From positions 12,603,705 to 12,667,704 of the forward strand of contig NC_080726.1 of the NCBI RefSeq assembly GCF_019097595.1: a DNA stretch of 64,000 nt, read 5' to 3'. The position numbers and the translations under genes were made by a program. Within the stretch, counting starts at the first letter, position 1. Each line of letters starts with the position of its first letter. Below the pieces are notes generated by a model, which saw nothing but the letters and a program-made list of their open reading frames with translations, was not told where the DNA came from and did not search any database. Positions 1-32,252 of this stretch are shown piece after piece. The stretch comes from Hemibagrus wyckioides. Lineage: Eukaryota > Chordata > Actinopteri > Siluriformes > Bagridae.

Positions 1-601
1 CTGAAAGTAGTGCCAGCTACAGGGAAAATCTTGGGTTATACTTCATGCACTGTTCCTAAACAATATATTTTCTGTAGTTCCTAATTCATAGGGACTCTGA
101 TAGAATTTCTTTAAACACTTGTGGAAAGATTTCTGTAACAGTTAGAGGAAATGCTGTTTCCTTAAAGGGCTGTCTTAAGGGCAGAGGAACTTGCACTTTA
201 CAGTTTCTCTGTGTCATGACAAGCTGCTTTTTTGTCCTATTAACTTCATGAGAAAGAATAAAGACGAAGGCTGATGAGGGAACAGTTGTTTATAGCTGGT
301 ATAAAGTAACAGGAACTGATCTGTTTCCGGTCATGTTTCCTAAGATTAACATAAAGGAATAAAGGGTACAATGAGCTGTAAGTTATGATAAGTATGGTAT
401 GATAAATATAAATGTGTGATCTCTGGCAAATTGCTGTGGTTTATATATTGTATGTCAACAGATTATGGGTTAAATAACAAAACAACTTAATGTGTAAATC
501 AAGCCAAACAACATTTTTTAAATAAAAATGTAATATTCTTGTTAAGTATTGCAAGCTAAATGCAGTAAAAAACACAAAGAAATGTGTGCAAGGTTTTGTC
601 A

Positions 602-7038
<6,437 letters not shown>

Positions 7039-7685
7039 TTTTCTTCACAACATGTGCTCTGTATGTCTGTGAAACTAACACTGCCCTTGTTTCTAACTCT
7101 TACTCTCCTGCTCTCTCTCCCATGCACACAAACACACACCCATTCTCCTTCCTAGGTTGTCACAAGAGTTTTAAGTTCTTGCCCTCACTCCCTTTACCGC
7201 TCAGGACCCATGTGATCTCATCCACCGAATAAGAAGCTCCACCCAACTCTTCCCTCCCCCTCCCATCCATCTTGGCAACTAACTTCTTAAGCAGCACACA
7301 CTAGTTTAACATGATGCCCCCTAGTGGTGGAACATTTGTGTGTGTTGTTGGATGGGTCAGTATAAAACTGTTTATAGCCAGCCAAAAACTTTCTGCAGCT
7401 TCACTGCATTCCTTGTTCAAATTTAACATTTCATTCATGGTCATGGACTTCTAATTTTCATTGGGAGGCACTAACACTAAACCCTGGTAAATCCAGCTGT
7501 CTGTTATATTTTAAACCTGATATGTCCAGCACAGTGCTACTGGGTGGTGTTTCCTGCTTCTGGTAGTGGCATTTCTATTGGCCCTGAGAGGATTTATAGT
7601 GTGTTGGTGGCTTGTGGTGTCTGTGAGGACATGAAATTTAAGAGGCCAGAACAAAAGCACATTCTTACAACTACCCCCACCCAAA

Positions 7686-7728
<43 letters not shown>
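7686..7728 (+). repeat. (CT)n microsatellite
   Basis: About 20 CT units followed by a CA-rich stretch (7734-7760), 650 bp upstream of the slc12a7 distal start codon. Confidence 0.92.
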
Positions 7729-7730
<2 letters not shown>

Positions 7731-8821
7731 AAATACACACACGACACAACACACACACACCCATTCAGAACAACAACCCAGCATTCATTCAGTAAAACTG
7801 GGAGTGGACAGGTAAATAATTCCACAGCCATACACAGAAAGACTCTTGTCTTTCTATCAAATTATAAAATGACTAAGCAGATGCAAATAATTTCCTGTTA
7901 GGAAGTTCACACGAAAACATTGCTTGACTATTTGTACGAATGCACGTTTTCTCTGCCCTGTGGGCTCAAAGGGTGTTCAGACTGATAACAGATCAATAAA
8001 AGCAGTCATATAAAGCTGGATGATGATAGAAAATGGAGCATTGCTACATTAGACATAAGAAAAACAAAACTTCTACAATAGCAACACAAATTTTCTAAAG
8101 ATTTCTAGATATACAGTATCAAGTTAATGCCCCACTGACATGTGGCATTCATTTTTCTGAATGTAACTGTTGCTTTTATCTTTTGTAATGCTTTTCCAGG
8201 CTTATAACACTTTTTACAGTTGTTTGTTTTGGGGGTTTCTTCCTTCACTATGCTTTTGAAAAGGTGAAATGCAGCTTAATTGGATTAAGGACTGGTGATT
8301 GGCTTCAGTCTAACACTTAGACTTGACAGTCTAAAACATTACACTTTTATTGCCTAATGAACGGCTTAGTTGTGACAGCAGTGTGTTTTCGACCATTGTT
8401 TTGCTGCACGATGAAGTACCTCCCAATTCGATTGAATGCATTTCTCTGTAAACTGGCAAACATAAAAATTTCTGTAGACTTCTGAATTCGTTCCTCTGCT
8501 ACTATTAATGATCCTGTTACAGAAGCAGCCATGCAAGCCCGAACCATGACACTAGCTGTACCGTGCTAGACCAACGAGCCTGTATGCTTTGGAACTTCTA
8601 TGGCTCATCTCTGTACTTCTTTGTAAATCATCATTCGTTCATCAACTGCTGTTGTTTTCCTCAGCTGACTTTTTCAGTGTTTGGTTGTTAGTACAACAGT
8701 GGTTTCTTTCTTGTTCTTTCTTTTGTATTAGCTTTGCTTAATAGGTCTGATAAATTTTCACTCATTTATGGTATTTGGCTAACATGGTTATCAACAGCAA
8801 CTTAAATGCAACTCATTTATA

Positions 8822-8947
8822 CAACTACACAAGTGAGGGTCCAGGGCCTTGCTCAAGTTTCCAGCAGTGGCAGTTTAGTGGTCCTGGGATTTTAATTCAC
8901 AATCTGATCAGTAGTCCAATGCTTTAACCACTAAGCTACCACTTCCC
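8822..8947 (-). repeat. tRNA-derived SINE fragment
   Basis: On the minus strand it reads GTGGTAGCTTAGTGGTTAAA then GCATTGGACTACTGATCAG and later GAGCAAGGCCCTGGACCC. This is a tRNA-like head with A- and B-box-like parts followed by a teleost SINE body. Confidence 0.7.
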
Positions 8948-9767
8948 AATACTTTTTTCTCAGCTACGAAATGACTTGATTTTCCCCCTTAGACAGATCT
9001 CTGATCTTCATGATGGTTTATCCTTTTAACAATGCATCAAAGGTGAAATCTCAAACCAAGAAAAGACATTCACAGCTATTAACTGCTTTTACAGTTTTGT
9101 AATGTAGCCGTTTTAGTACACCTGGGCAAAAATAAACTTGTCAGACATGCGTTTCAATATTTTTGGTCACTTGGACACAAACAAAAGGTACCATATTCAA
9201 AGTTTTTAATACATCTATACATATCAGTATTTTGTTCACTTCATTTGTTTTATACATTAAAATATATACAATCCCTCATCCATTCTTAATGGTTTTTGTT
9301 ATGTTTTTATTCTGTTCTGTTTTTCTATACAGTTTTTTTATTAACCAAAGAATAAAAACCTAATTACAATAGTAAAAACAAAGAAAATAATTGTTTCAAC
9401 TACTTCATATATTTACTGAATGTTAGATTGTATAGTTTTATAAATTTCTTGTTATAAAAACACTTTTTGAAATGTGTGTTTTCAGTGATTTGATCAGTTT
9501 AGAATACTTGGGGCATAAAATTGAAAATAAAAATCAATGACTGTTGAAAATGCTTGCCAGAAGCTGTAACTGGAACTGCAACTGGTCTGGGGTCTAATGA
9601 ATGTAGACAGACCACCATATCTATGATGTGTTTGTTTTTATGTCAAACGTCTATATCCAAAATCAGTTCAAATACCTTTAGTGTATATGATATAGTCAGT
9701 GGTTGTCGTTTTAGGATAGCTTTTTATGCCGTAACAATTTCACTTGACTGAAGCCAAGGGATGTAGC

Positions 9768-9985
9768 CCAAACCTGTTCCAGCATGACAGTGCAAGGTCA
9801 AAGAAAGGTCCATAAAGGATCCAAAAATTCCCACAGCCATGTTCCAAAATCTAGTGAAAAGCCTTACCAAAAGAGTGGAGGATATTATAACTGCAAAGGG
9901 GAACTAGATGTGGAATATCATGTTTAAAAAGCACATCAAATGAATAAGTTATGGTCAGGTGTCTTTTTGACACCTGTTTATAGAA
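9768..9985 (+). mobile_element. Tc1-like transposase 3' remnant
   Basis: Recognisable pieces of the C-terminal coding and end region of a Tc1 element (CCTGTTCCAGCATGACAGTG, AAGGTCCATAAAGGATCC, CTGCAAAGGGGAACTAGATG). Heavily mutated, without terminal repeats. Confidence 0.55.
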
Positions 9986-10434
9986 TTACCTCTAGAAAGT
10001 AATAAACAGCTCCCCCTACAGTTTCACTTGTTGTCATACATTTGCTTTTTGATAGAGCTCAGGTCTAGAGAAAATAAAGAAGGAGAAGAACTATGCATTA
10101 TATTGTATGTTCAACAACAAATTAAATATGTACACTTAATAAGCATTTCTGAGAAATCAAATCAAATAATCTAAATAATAATTAAAGTAAATAACGTTCT
10201 AATCACCTAATTGTAAATAAAAAACATACTAAATGAGCATATGTATCAAAATTGTCTTTCATAATCAGTAGGGATATATATTACATTACGATGAAAATCA
10301 GGTCTTCATATCAACAATTACTTAATGAAGAATTAGAAAATGAGCCAGCTGGTTAGGGTTCAATTTTCAGCGTTATTGTAGCTGCAGGGCTACAATATAT
10401 ATATTCATACAACAAAAGAACAGGACATGCTGAC

Positions 10435-10681
10435 ATGTCAGAGTTAGAAATAATGGTTTTGATGGAAATGATGAATGTTTTCTTCAAACTTTTCTTCAAA
10501 ACCACCTTTTGCAGCTGTTACAGCCTGGGCATTCTAGCTGTCAATTTTTCAAGATTATCTGATGAGATTTCACCCCATGCTTCCTGGAGCATCTCGCACA
10601 AGATGGATTGGCTGATGGAGTCTTCCTCCGTAAATAAAGTCAAGCTGAAATATGCAAGTGATCCCAAACTTTTAAACGGTA

Positions 10682-10683
<2 letters not shown>
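10435..10683. mobile_element. Tc1-like remnant next to (TA)n tract
   Basis: Ends in ATCCCAAACTTTTAAACGGT AGTG before TATA. That is the terminal sequence of another common fish Tc1 type, and only one end is present. Upstream text (CTGGGCATTCTAGCTGTCAA, GGAGCATCTCGCACAAGATG) looks like antisense transposase N-terminal sequence. Its right end borders the microsatellite that holds full-length copy 1. Confidence 0.5.
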
Positions 10684-10745
<62 letters not shown>

Positions 10746-10810
10746 GTATATATATATATATATATATATACGTATATATATACATATATATATATATATA
10801 CGTATATATA
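10684..10810. repeat. (TA)n microsatellite, left of Tc1 copy 1
   Basis: About 127 bp of alternating TA with occasional CG or CA interruptions. With the tract at 12059-12133 it forms one microsatellite split by the Tc1 insertion. Open frames translating as YIYIYI across it are artefacts. Confidence 0.97.
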
Positions 10811-12055
10811 CACTATATTGCCAAAAGTATTCGCTCACCTGCCCTGACTCGCATATGAACTTAAGTGACATCCCATTCCTAATCCATAGGGTTCAATATG
10901 ACGTCGGTCCACCCTTTGCAGCTATAACAGCTTCAACTCTTCTGGGAAGGCTGTCCACAAGGTTTAGGAGAGTGTTTATGGGAATTTTTGACCATTTTTC
11001 CAGAAGTGTATTTGTGAGGTCACACACTGATGTTGGACGAGAAGGCCTGGCTCTCAGTCTCCGCTCTAATTCATCCCAAAGGTGTTCTATCGGGTTGAGG
11101 TCAGGACTCTGTGCAGGCCAGTCAAGTTCATCCACACCAGACTCTGTCATCCATGTCTTTATGGACCTTGCTTTGTGCACTGGTGCACAGTCATGTTGGA
11201 AGAGGAAGGGGCCAGCTCCAAACTGTTCCCACAAAGTTGGGAGCATGGAATTGTCCAAAATGTCTTGGTATGCTGAAGCATTCAGAGTTCCTTTCACTGG
11301 AACTAAGGGGCCAAGACCAGCTCCTGAAAAACAACCCCACACCATAATCCCCCCTCCACCAAACTTTACACTTGGCACAATGCAGTCAGACAAGTACCGT
11401 TCTCCTGGCAACCGCCAAACCCAGACTCGTCCATCAGATTGCCAGATGGAGAAGCGCGATTGGTCACTCCAGAGAACGCGTCTCCACTGCTCTAGAGTCC
11501 AGTGGCGGCGTGCTTTACACCACTGCATCCGACGCTTTGCATTGCACTTGGTGATGTATGGCTTGGATGCAGCTGCTCGGCCATGGAAACCCATTCCATG
11601 AAGCTCTCTGCGCACTGTTCTTGAGCTAATCTGAAGGCCACATGAAGTTTGGAGGTCTGTAGTGATTGACTCTGCAGAAAGTTGGCGACCTCTTCGCACT
11701 ATGCGCCTCAGCATCCGCTGACCCCGCTCCGTCAGTTTACGTGGCCTACCACTTCGTGGCTGAGTTGCTGTCGTTCCCAAACACTTCCACGTTCTTATAA
11801 TACAGCTGACAGTTGACTGTGGAATATTTAGAAGCGAGGAAATTTCATGACTGGATTTGTTGCACAGGTGGCATCCTATCACAGTTCCACGCTGGAATTC
11901 ACTGAGCTCCTGAGAGCGACCCATTCTTTCACAAATGTTTGTAAAAACAGTCTGCATGCCTAGGTGCTTGATTTTATACACCTGTGGCCATGGAAGTGAT
12001 TGGAACGCCTGATTCTGATTATTTGGATGGGTGAGCGAATACTTTTGGCAATATA

Positions 12056-12058
<3 letters not shown>
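10811..12058 (-). mobile_element. Tc1-like transposon, full length, copy 1
   Basis: 1,248-bp element bounded by inverted ends CACTATATTGCCAAAAGTAT and its complement ATACTTTTGGCAATATAGTG, flanked on both sides by TA, the Tc1/mariner target. It lies inside a (TA)n microsatellite and ends about 370 bp before the kcnh6 start codon. It has the same length as the copy at 26554-27801 and the same orientation. It carries an uninterrupted transposase frame on the minus strand. Confidence 0.95.
10893..11924 (-). CDS. Tc1-like DD34E transposase (copy 1)
   Basis: 343-residue frame from [10 protein letters not shown], without stops; an upstream in-frame ATG at 11957 adds 11 residues. Paired helix-turn-helix DNA-binding domain in the first 120 residues ([20 protein letters not shown], then the GRPRKL AT-hook-like motif). 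The catalytic triad is present: D in [10 protein letters not shown] in [10 protein letters not shown], and E in NPIEHLWDE, 34 residues after the second D. The residue after the first D is followed by a change from the family-typical SDES to SDQS. Length is normal for Tc1 transposases (about 340). Confidence 0.92.
   Translation of the reverse strand: MGRSQELSEFQRGTVIGCHLCNKSSHEISSLLNIPQSTVSCIIRTWKCLGTTATQPRSGRPRKLTERGQRMLRRIVRRGRQLSAESITTDLQTSCGLQISSRTVRRELHGMGFHGRAAASKPYITKCNAKRRMQWCKARRHWTLEQWRRVLWSDQSRFSIWQSDGRVWVWRLPGERYLSDCIVPSVKFGGGGIMVWGCFSGAGLGPLVPVKGTLNASAYQDILDNSMLPTLWEQFGAGPFLFQHDCAPVHKARSIKTWMTESGVDELDWPAQSPDLNPIEHLWDELERRLRARPSRPTSVCDLTNTLLEKWSKIPINTLLNLVDSLPRRVEAVIAAKGGPTSY

Positions 12059-12133
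<75 letters not shown>
12059..12133. repeat. (TA)n microsatellite, right of Tc1 copy 1
   Basis: 75 bp of pure TA immediately after the right inverted end of Tc1 copy 1, about 300 bp before the kcnh6 ATG. Confidence 0.97.
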
Positions 12134-12137
<4 letters not shown>

Positions 12138-12394
12138 CATTACATTATGTTACATTAAAGTCTCCTTTCATGTTATGGAACAGCATGCAACAGTAAACGG
12201 ATTAATTGACCGTGATACCGCTACACAAATCCATTGGGAAAGTGACGAGTGAGCAGCGTTCATTGGTGGAAATGTAGTGGATTAGACAGATCTTTGAGCT
12301 CTTCACTTTACCCTCTATACAGCAGCTCGCACTTTACACTAGCGATCACAACTGACCTGATCAGACTCACTTCTCATTCCTGAAGCTGGAATAA

Positions 12395-26394
<14,000 letters not shown>

Positions 26395-26531
26395 AAATTT
26401 ATTTCTAATATCATGACTATGCATGTGCCAAGTTATTTATATCTTATTTAAGGATAAACAAATGTTTTGAATCATTTACAATTACTATTATAATAACTAT
26501 TGAATTTTTCAAATGATAAAATTTTTATATA

Positions 26532-26537
26532 AATAAA
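26532..26537 (+). terminator. kcnh6: Candidate kcnh6 polyadenylation signal
   Basis: AATAAA 138 bp after the stop codon and 16 bp before the TA target of Tc1 copy 2. Normal cleavage 10-30 bp downstream would fall at or inside the transposon end. Confidence 0.45.
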
Positions 26538-26553
26538 ATTAATTACTAAGATA

Positions 26554-27801
26554 CACTATATTGCCAAAAGTATTCGCTCACCTGCCTTGACTCACATATG
26601 AACTTAAGTGACATCCCATTCCTAATCCATAGGGTTCAATATGAAGTCGGTCCACCCTTTGCAACTATAACAGCTTCAACTCTTCTGGGAAGGCTGTCCA
26701 CAAGGTTTAGGAGTGTGTTTATGGGAATTTTTGACCATTTTTCCAGAAGCGCATTTGTGAGGTCACACACTGATGTTGGATGAGAAGGCCTGGCTCTCAG
26801 ACTCCGCTCTAATTCATCCCAAAGGTGTTCTATCGGGTTGAGGTCAGGACTGTGTGCAGGCCAGTCAAGTTCATCCACACCAGACTCGGTCATCCATGTC
26901 TTTATGGACCTTGCTTTGTGCACTGGTGCACAGTCATGTTGGAAGAGGAAGGGGCCAGCTCCAAACTGTTCCCACAAAGTTGGGAGCATGGAATTGTCCA
27001 AAATGTCTTGGTATGCTGAAGCATTCAGAGTTCCTTTCACTGGAACTAAGGGGCCAAGCCCAGCTCCTGAAAAACAACCCCACACCATAATCCCCCCTCC
27101 ACCAAACTTTACATTTGGCACAATGCAGTCAGACAAGTACCGTTCTCCTGGCAACCGCCAAACCCAGACTCGTCCATCAGATTGCCAGATGGAGAAGCGC
27201 GATTCGTCACTCCAGAGAACGCGTCTCCACTGCTCTAGAGTCCAGTGGTGGCGTGCTTTACACCACTGCATCCGACGCTTTGCATTGCACTTGGTGATGT
27301 ATGACTTGGATGCAGCTGCTCGGCCATGGAAACCCATTCCATGAAGCTCTCTGCGCACTGTTCTTGAACTAATCTGAAGGCCACATGAAGTTTGGAGGTT
27401 TGTAGCGATTGACTCTGCAGAAAGTTGCCGACCTCTTCGCACTATGCGCCTCAGCATCCGCTGACCCCGCTCCGTCAGTTTACGTGGCCTACCACTTCGT
27501 GGCTGAGTTGCTGTCGTTCCCAAACACTTCCACGTTCTTATAATACAGCTGACAGTTGACTGTGGAATGTTTAGGAGCGAGGAAATTTCACGACTGGATT
27601 TGTTGCACAGGTGGCATCCTATCACAGTTCCACACTGGAATTCACTGAGCTCCTGAGAGCGACCCATTCTTTCACAAATGTTTGTAAAAACAGCCTGCAT
27701 GCCTAGGTGCTTGATTTTATACACCTGTGGCCATGGAAGTGATTGGAACACCTGGTTCTGATTATTTGGATGGGTGAGCGAATACTTTTGGCAATATAGT
27801 G
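26554..27801 (-). mobile_element. Tc1-like transposon, full length, copy 2
   Basis: 1,248 bp between TA dinucleotides at 26552-26553 and 27802-27803, with the same inverted ends as copy 1. Inserted only 160 bp after the kcnh6 stop codon and about 16 bp after an AATAAA (26532-26537). The body is nearly the same as copy 1, with scattered substitutions and no evident indels (equal length). Confidence 0.95.
26636..27667 (-). CDS. Tc1-like DD34E transposase (copy 2)
   Basis: 343-residue intact frame starting [10 protein letters not shown] (upstream in-frame ATG possible). It has the consensus first catalytic block VLWSDESRF, then [10 protein letters not shown] and NPIEHLWDE with DD34E spacing. 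It differs from copy 1 at roughly a dozen residues, for example SREISS versus SHEISS. With all triad residues and both termini present it could encode an active enzyme, though the sequence alone cannot show activity. Confidence 0.93.
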   Translation of the reverse strand: MGRSQELSEFQCGTVIGCHLCNKSSREISSLLNIPQSTVSCIIRTWKCLGTTATQPRSGRPRKLTERGQRMLRRIVRRGRQLSAESIATNLQTSCGLQISSRTVRRELHGMGFHGRAAASKSYITKCNAKRRMQWCKARHHWTLEQWRRVLWSDESRFSIWQSDGRVWVWRLPGERYLSDCIVPNVKFGGGGIMVWGCFSGAGLGPLVPVKGTLNASAYQDILDNSMLPTLWEQFGAGPFLFQHDCAPVHKARSIKTWMTESGVDELDWPAHSPDLNPIEHLWDELERSLRARPSHPTSVCDLTNALLEKWSKIPINTLLNLVDSLPRRVEAVIVAKGGPTSY

Positions 27802-28297
27802 TATCAAATGTCTTCCAAAAATAAGTTTAAACTCCCAGCCAAGATACTTGCAAGATCCAATCACAGGTTTAACTTGCTAATGGGGATGTAACTATAAATA
27901 CTAAATATTACACCAAAAATAAAATAAAACATATCATACAAAGTCAGTTCCCCTCTTCTGCACAGAATTAATCAACCATGACAGCAATATTACATATGTT
28001 GAATATAGAGGTGTATTATGTAACCAGTATTTGCACATGCCTAGTCATTAACAAAGTGAGTATGAACAGTATGCCTGCTGTACAAAATTGTGACTAGCTT
28101 TAGGCAAATGTTTGAATTAGCTTAGGCTACATGAGAAAAGGCTCAGCAATAAAGTCACTAAAAGTACATTAAACCTTTTTTTGTGTTAATGTACACTGCT
28201 TTGAATTTAAGTAGTAGTAAAATAAAAAGTGCAGTGATGTCTAGTTAAGGCAAAATACTTCAGATTCTATTAGAATTCTTACTAAAGTCAAATACAT

Positions 28298-28822
28298 TAT
28301 ACACTCACCAAGCATTTTATTAGGAACACCTGTACACCCACACATTCGCGCAAATATCTAATAATCCAATCATGTAGCAGCAGTGCACTGCATAAAATGA
28401 TCCACACTTTGGGCCTCTTAATACCAATCATCGCTTGAATTCCAAAGACTGTTTGAGTATTGGTGCTCACCATGTGCATAATTTTATAGCCACAATTTAC
28501 CCATCTTTTAATGGCTACATCCATCTCAAACTGGATGTTCTATGCTCTTCAGTGGCCTTTCCAGTCCCTAAATCAGAATCCAATAGAACACCTGTGGGAT
28601 GTAGTAGAATGGGAATTTCTTTGCATAAAAATGCACCTAAAAAATATTTGCTGGAATTTTGTGATGCAATTATGTAAAGATGGACATGAAGAATGTCAAA
28701 AGAATGTTTCCAACATCTTGTGGAATACAGACCACAAAGTATTGAGTCTGTTTTGAGAATAAAGTGGCCCTAACCCAGTTTTAGTAGAGTGTTCCTAATA
28801 AAGTGCTCAGTGAATGTGTATA
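28298..28822 (+). mobile_element. Internally deleted Tc1-like element
   Basis: Ends are TATACACTCACCAAGCATTT ATTAGGAACAC and the inverse GTTCCTAATAAAGTGCTCAG TGAATGTGTATA. This is the well-known fish Tc1-type terminus. The interior keeps a broken transposase tail (codons resembling [13 protein letters not shown] near 28575-28615), but most of the coding region, including the N-terminal half, is missing. Confidence 0.75.
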
Positions 28823-29639
28823 ATTATCTAAACCACTTTGACAGCACCAGCAACAATCATTTCTGACTGAACAATATTTCTGAGGGCATTCATAACCTGC
28901 AATAAAATCTGTCTGTGTTGATTTAACTGTGAACTTGACTCTGAGTATGAGCGCTTGAAAAGTGAAAGAAAAGTGAAAGATTATGTGACTTTGCTCCACC
29001 CAGTTAAATGTTAACTACAAATATTTCAGCACACTTTATTGTTTAGTATATTGTTTATTGTTGACTGTACAGCTATTCTAAACCCAAATACCAGCAATAT
29101 TGTTGTGTGCCAATAAAAGAATTTTAAATAATTACAAGAATGAGGAGTGCAAAATATGATATTTTACTCAAAAGAGTAAAATAGAGTGTAAAAGTTTTTT
29201 TTATTAAATTGTCAAGATGTTTGTAAAGTTAATTCAGACCGAACAAATGGTGGTCAGTGTGGTTCTGGCCAAGAGGCCATCTGCATATCCCTACATAATT
29301 TTTTTATATCAAATTATTTCACCAGTGTTGTAAAGGGTGGCCTACTTATTTTATGGAAATATTAGTTCTCTTGGGTCCCCTTGAGCCACTGATATAATCC
29401 TCCCATTTCCCACTTAACAATGCATTAACATTTTTAAAATCTCTCTTCTGGTGTAATTTTCAAAAAGGCATCTCTCTATATTTACATGCTGTATGTTTAG
29501 TTACTAACTGACAGCAAGGTGAAAGGAGTTAAGAGTTTAACTGAAGTAGCTCACATATTACTAAAACTGACTCTTATAACCCAGGTGACTCTGTGAGTAC
29601 CTGAGGAGTGGAAACTTAATTTGATATCATCAGATACAT

Positions 29640-30382
29640 CAGATATTGCCAAAGGTTTTGGGACACCTCTTCAAATCATTGAATTCAGGTGTTGTTTTTC
29701 AGGGGTTGGGCTTGGCCCCTTAGTTCCAGTGAATGGAACTCTTAATGCTTCAGCATACCAAGACATCTTGGGCAATTTCATGCTCCCAACTTTGTGGGAA
29801 CAGTTTGGGGATGACCCCTTCCTGTTCCAACATGACTGCACACCAGTGCACAAAGCAAGGCCTTCTCATCCAACATCAGTGCCTGACCTCACAAATGCAC
29901 CTCTAGAGGAATGGTCAAAAATTCCCATTAACACACTCCTAAACCTTTTGAAAATCCTTCCCAGAAGATTTGAAGCTGTTATAGCTGCAAAGGGTGGCCC
30001 ACATATTAAATTAATGTGCATGTAAAGACAGACATCCAAGTTTTGGCCTGGCTCTTGGCAGAGTCTCTGCTCTAATTCATCCCAAAGGTGTTCTATCAGG
30101 TTGAGGACAGGACTCTGTGAAGTTCCTCCACACCAAACTCACTCATCCATGTCTTTATGAACCCTGCTTTGTGCACTGGTGTGCAGTCATGTTGGAACAG
30201 GAAGCGGTCATCCCCAAACTGTTCGGCAATGCTGGGAGCATGAAACTGTCCAAAATGTCTCGGTATGCTGAAGCATTAAGAGTTCCATTCACTGGAACTA
30301 AGGGGCCAAACCCAACCCCTGATCAAGAACACCTGAATTCAGTGATTTGGAGGGGTGTCCCAAAACTTTTGGCATTATAGTG
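29640..30382. mobile_element. Foldback Tc1 derivative B
   Basis: Starts ATATTGCCAAAGGTTTTGGG and ends in the inverse, CCCAAAACTTTTGGCATTAT, followed by AGTG and TA. The left arm encodes [20 protein letters not shown] and LFQHDCTPVHKA in sense; the right arm repeats it antisense. The internal junction (TGCATGTAAAGACAGACATC) is at 30018-30037. It lies between kcnh6 and map4l, ending about 300 bp before the map4l first exon. Confidence 0.78.
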
Positions 30383-30554
30383 TATGTAGTGTACTTACAG
30401 GAATTAGTATAACTGGAAATAATTACTGTAGGAAATAAAGGTACTTTTCTCTTGGATAGTCCGGGAAAGCTTCAGACGCTGTTCATAACCTAGAACGCTA
30501 GTGTGCGCCTCATGGGTGCGATGTTTCGTACCTGTGATTGGATGAACCCTGGAA

Positions 30555-30691
30555 GGGGCGGGGTCTGTGTGTTTGTGTGTGTATGTGGTGTGTGTGTGTG
30601 TGTGTGTTTCTGCGGTCATACGGATTGAACGCGGAGGTGCACCTGACCGTGAACGGAGACAAGAGCATCATTCCAGTTTTACACTTCAGCG
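30555..30691 (+). promoter_or_regulatory. map4l: Putative map4l promoter and non-coding first exon
   Basis: A GC box (GGGGCGGGG, 30555-30563) is followed by a TG run. Then comes a stretch ending in CTTCAGCG before a strong donor, GTGAGT, at 30692. No long frame crosses it, so it is a likely 5' untranslated exon that splices to the acceptor at 32238/39, 13 bp before the start codon. Transcription start not defined. Confidence 0.5.
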
Positions 30692-31105
30692 GTGAGTGAA
30701 TCTTTAAATCTGATATGAAGCCAGAGCAGTGGGTCTGCAGTGGAAAATAACAACGGCAGCAGCAAATAATCGATGCTGTAACCTGCTGAAACGGGATGAG
30801 CGTAAAATAGCAGATAATTGGGCGTAATGAAAGTGTAACGCGTTAATCGATGCTCGTGCGATCGGAGACCATTACATGCATTGACTTTGGGTATATTGTT
30901 GTCCTGTGCGCTATTAATACGTTATGAACGGGTTAATCATTATGAGTGTCGCATGTTTCGCTTGCTCCTATTCACTCATATCATCACTGAATGGCAGATA
31001 TTTTCTTTGGTTCATCATGGTGACAGGATGTGGGGGATGCTCTGGACAGATGTCTGTCTGTGTTTATTGCGTTTTATGGCGCTAGAGATGTTTTAGGCCT
31101 GATGC

Positions 31106-31113
31106 TGACGTCA
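31106..31113 (+). promoter_or_regulatory. Full palindromic CRE (TGACGTCA) in map4l intron 1
   Basis: Perfect 8-bp cAMP-response element 415 bp after the putative first-exon donor. A related half-type GTGACATCA lies at about 31142-31150. Confidence 0.4.
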
Positions 31114-32252
31114 CTGCCCCTCTATAGTCAGAGGATTTTGCGTGACATCAGAGGTCGAAAACTGCGCCAGAGAAGACGCAGACATTTCGTCTGAGATTAA
31201 AAAAAACGAGTCTGCAATCTTAATCATTGCATTGAGTACTTGTTTTTATCATGCAAACTTGCTATAGCTTGGTTTTCAAGCCCTGGACATGAAGGTATAG
31301 AATTAAGACCAGACTGATAATGTACAGATAGCAGTTTGGTGGAACAAAGCAAAAGGATGCAGCTGTTTACAGTTCCTCACATGGTTTCATCTTTCATAAA
31401 TCTGACACTAGAAGGGTCAAAGATGAATTGATTCTCCTTCAAGGCAGCCTACTTAGCCTTCTGCTAATTCTACTTCATCATCATAATGATGCATTTTCAT
31501 AGATAAAGCTGTGACACTATTTTAAGACTGTATTATTTAAATAAAATCCAAATTTGATGACACAGAGAGAGAGTGTGTGTGAATATGAGCTAGAGTTTAG
31601 TTATACATAATTGTATTTGATCTGAAACAGCATTTGACTCGCTTGAAATTGATTTTTAAGTTTTAAGAATGAATTTTTGTTCATTTACTTTTTGTAACCA
31701 GTGTTTCATTCTAGTTTGCCCTTCATTAACAGCTTTTTTGAGCTGTAGTCAAGCCAAAATGGGATTAGTCTTGTATTGTCTGAGCTAATTTTGATACGGT
31801 GATATTATGATATTCTATGATATTTTGATATTTGTGATATATGATAGAATGGTTTAGTTCATTCTTATTACTGCAGTGGCCTTTGTAACACATATATCTC
31901 AGAGGACTGTCATTACTGTAATGAGACAACACATTCCTAGTGAGTTGTCCTGGAGGTGTTTTCATCCATGCTGCTATTCACATGAACTGACAAACATAAT
32001 CATTTTGTTTATCACATGTCAATTTTTCTACATGTCTCCACGTAGTTTATCAAGTTGCATTTGTAATATATAACAGACTAATATAATGTTTTGCACATAT
32101 TGTCCAGCCCTTGCCATTACTATCACTTAAAGGACCTTCTCAGGCCATTTCTAAAATGTAGTCTTTTCTCCAGCAGGCTTAACATTTAGCCGTCTACAGC
32201 AAATGAATCGTTTGTCTGGTCTGTATATCTGATTTTCAGCCTGACCAAGACA

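Larger units (their letters stand above)
7300..10434. other. Intergenic, slc12a7-kcnh6 (left part)
   Basis: AT-rich sequence without a supportable gene. It holds the CT microsatellite at 7686, a SINE fragment at 8822-8947 and a Tc1 remnant at 9768-9985. Short open frames here have no recognisable homology or splice context. Confidence 0.7.

Noticed and set aside
10435..11601. 388-codon plus-strand open frame opposite Tc1 copy 1
   Set aside because: It is the antisense shadow of the transposase plus a translated TA repeat (YIYIYI) and has no homology of its own. The same shadow recurs at 26838-27344.
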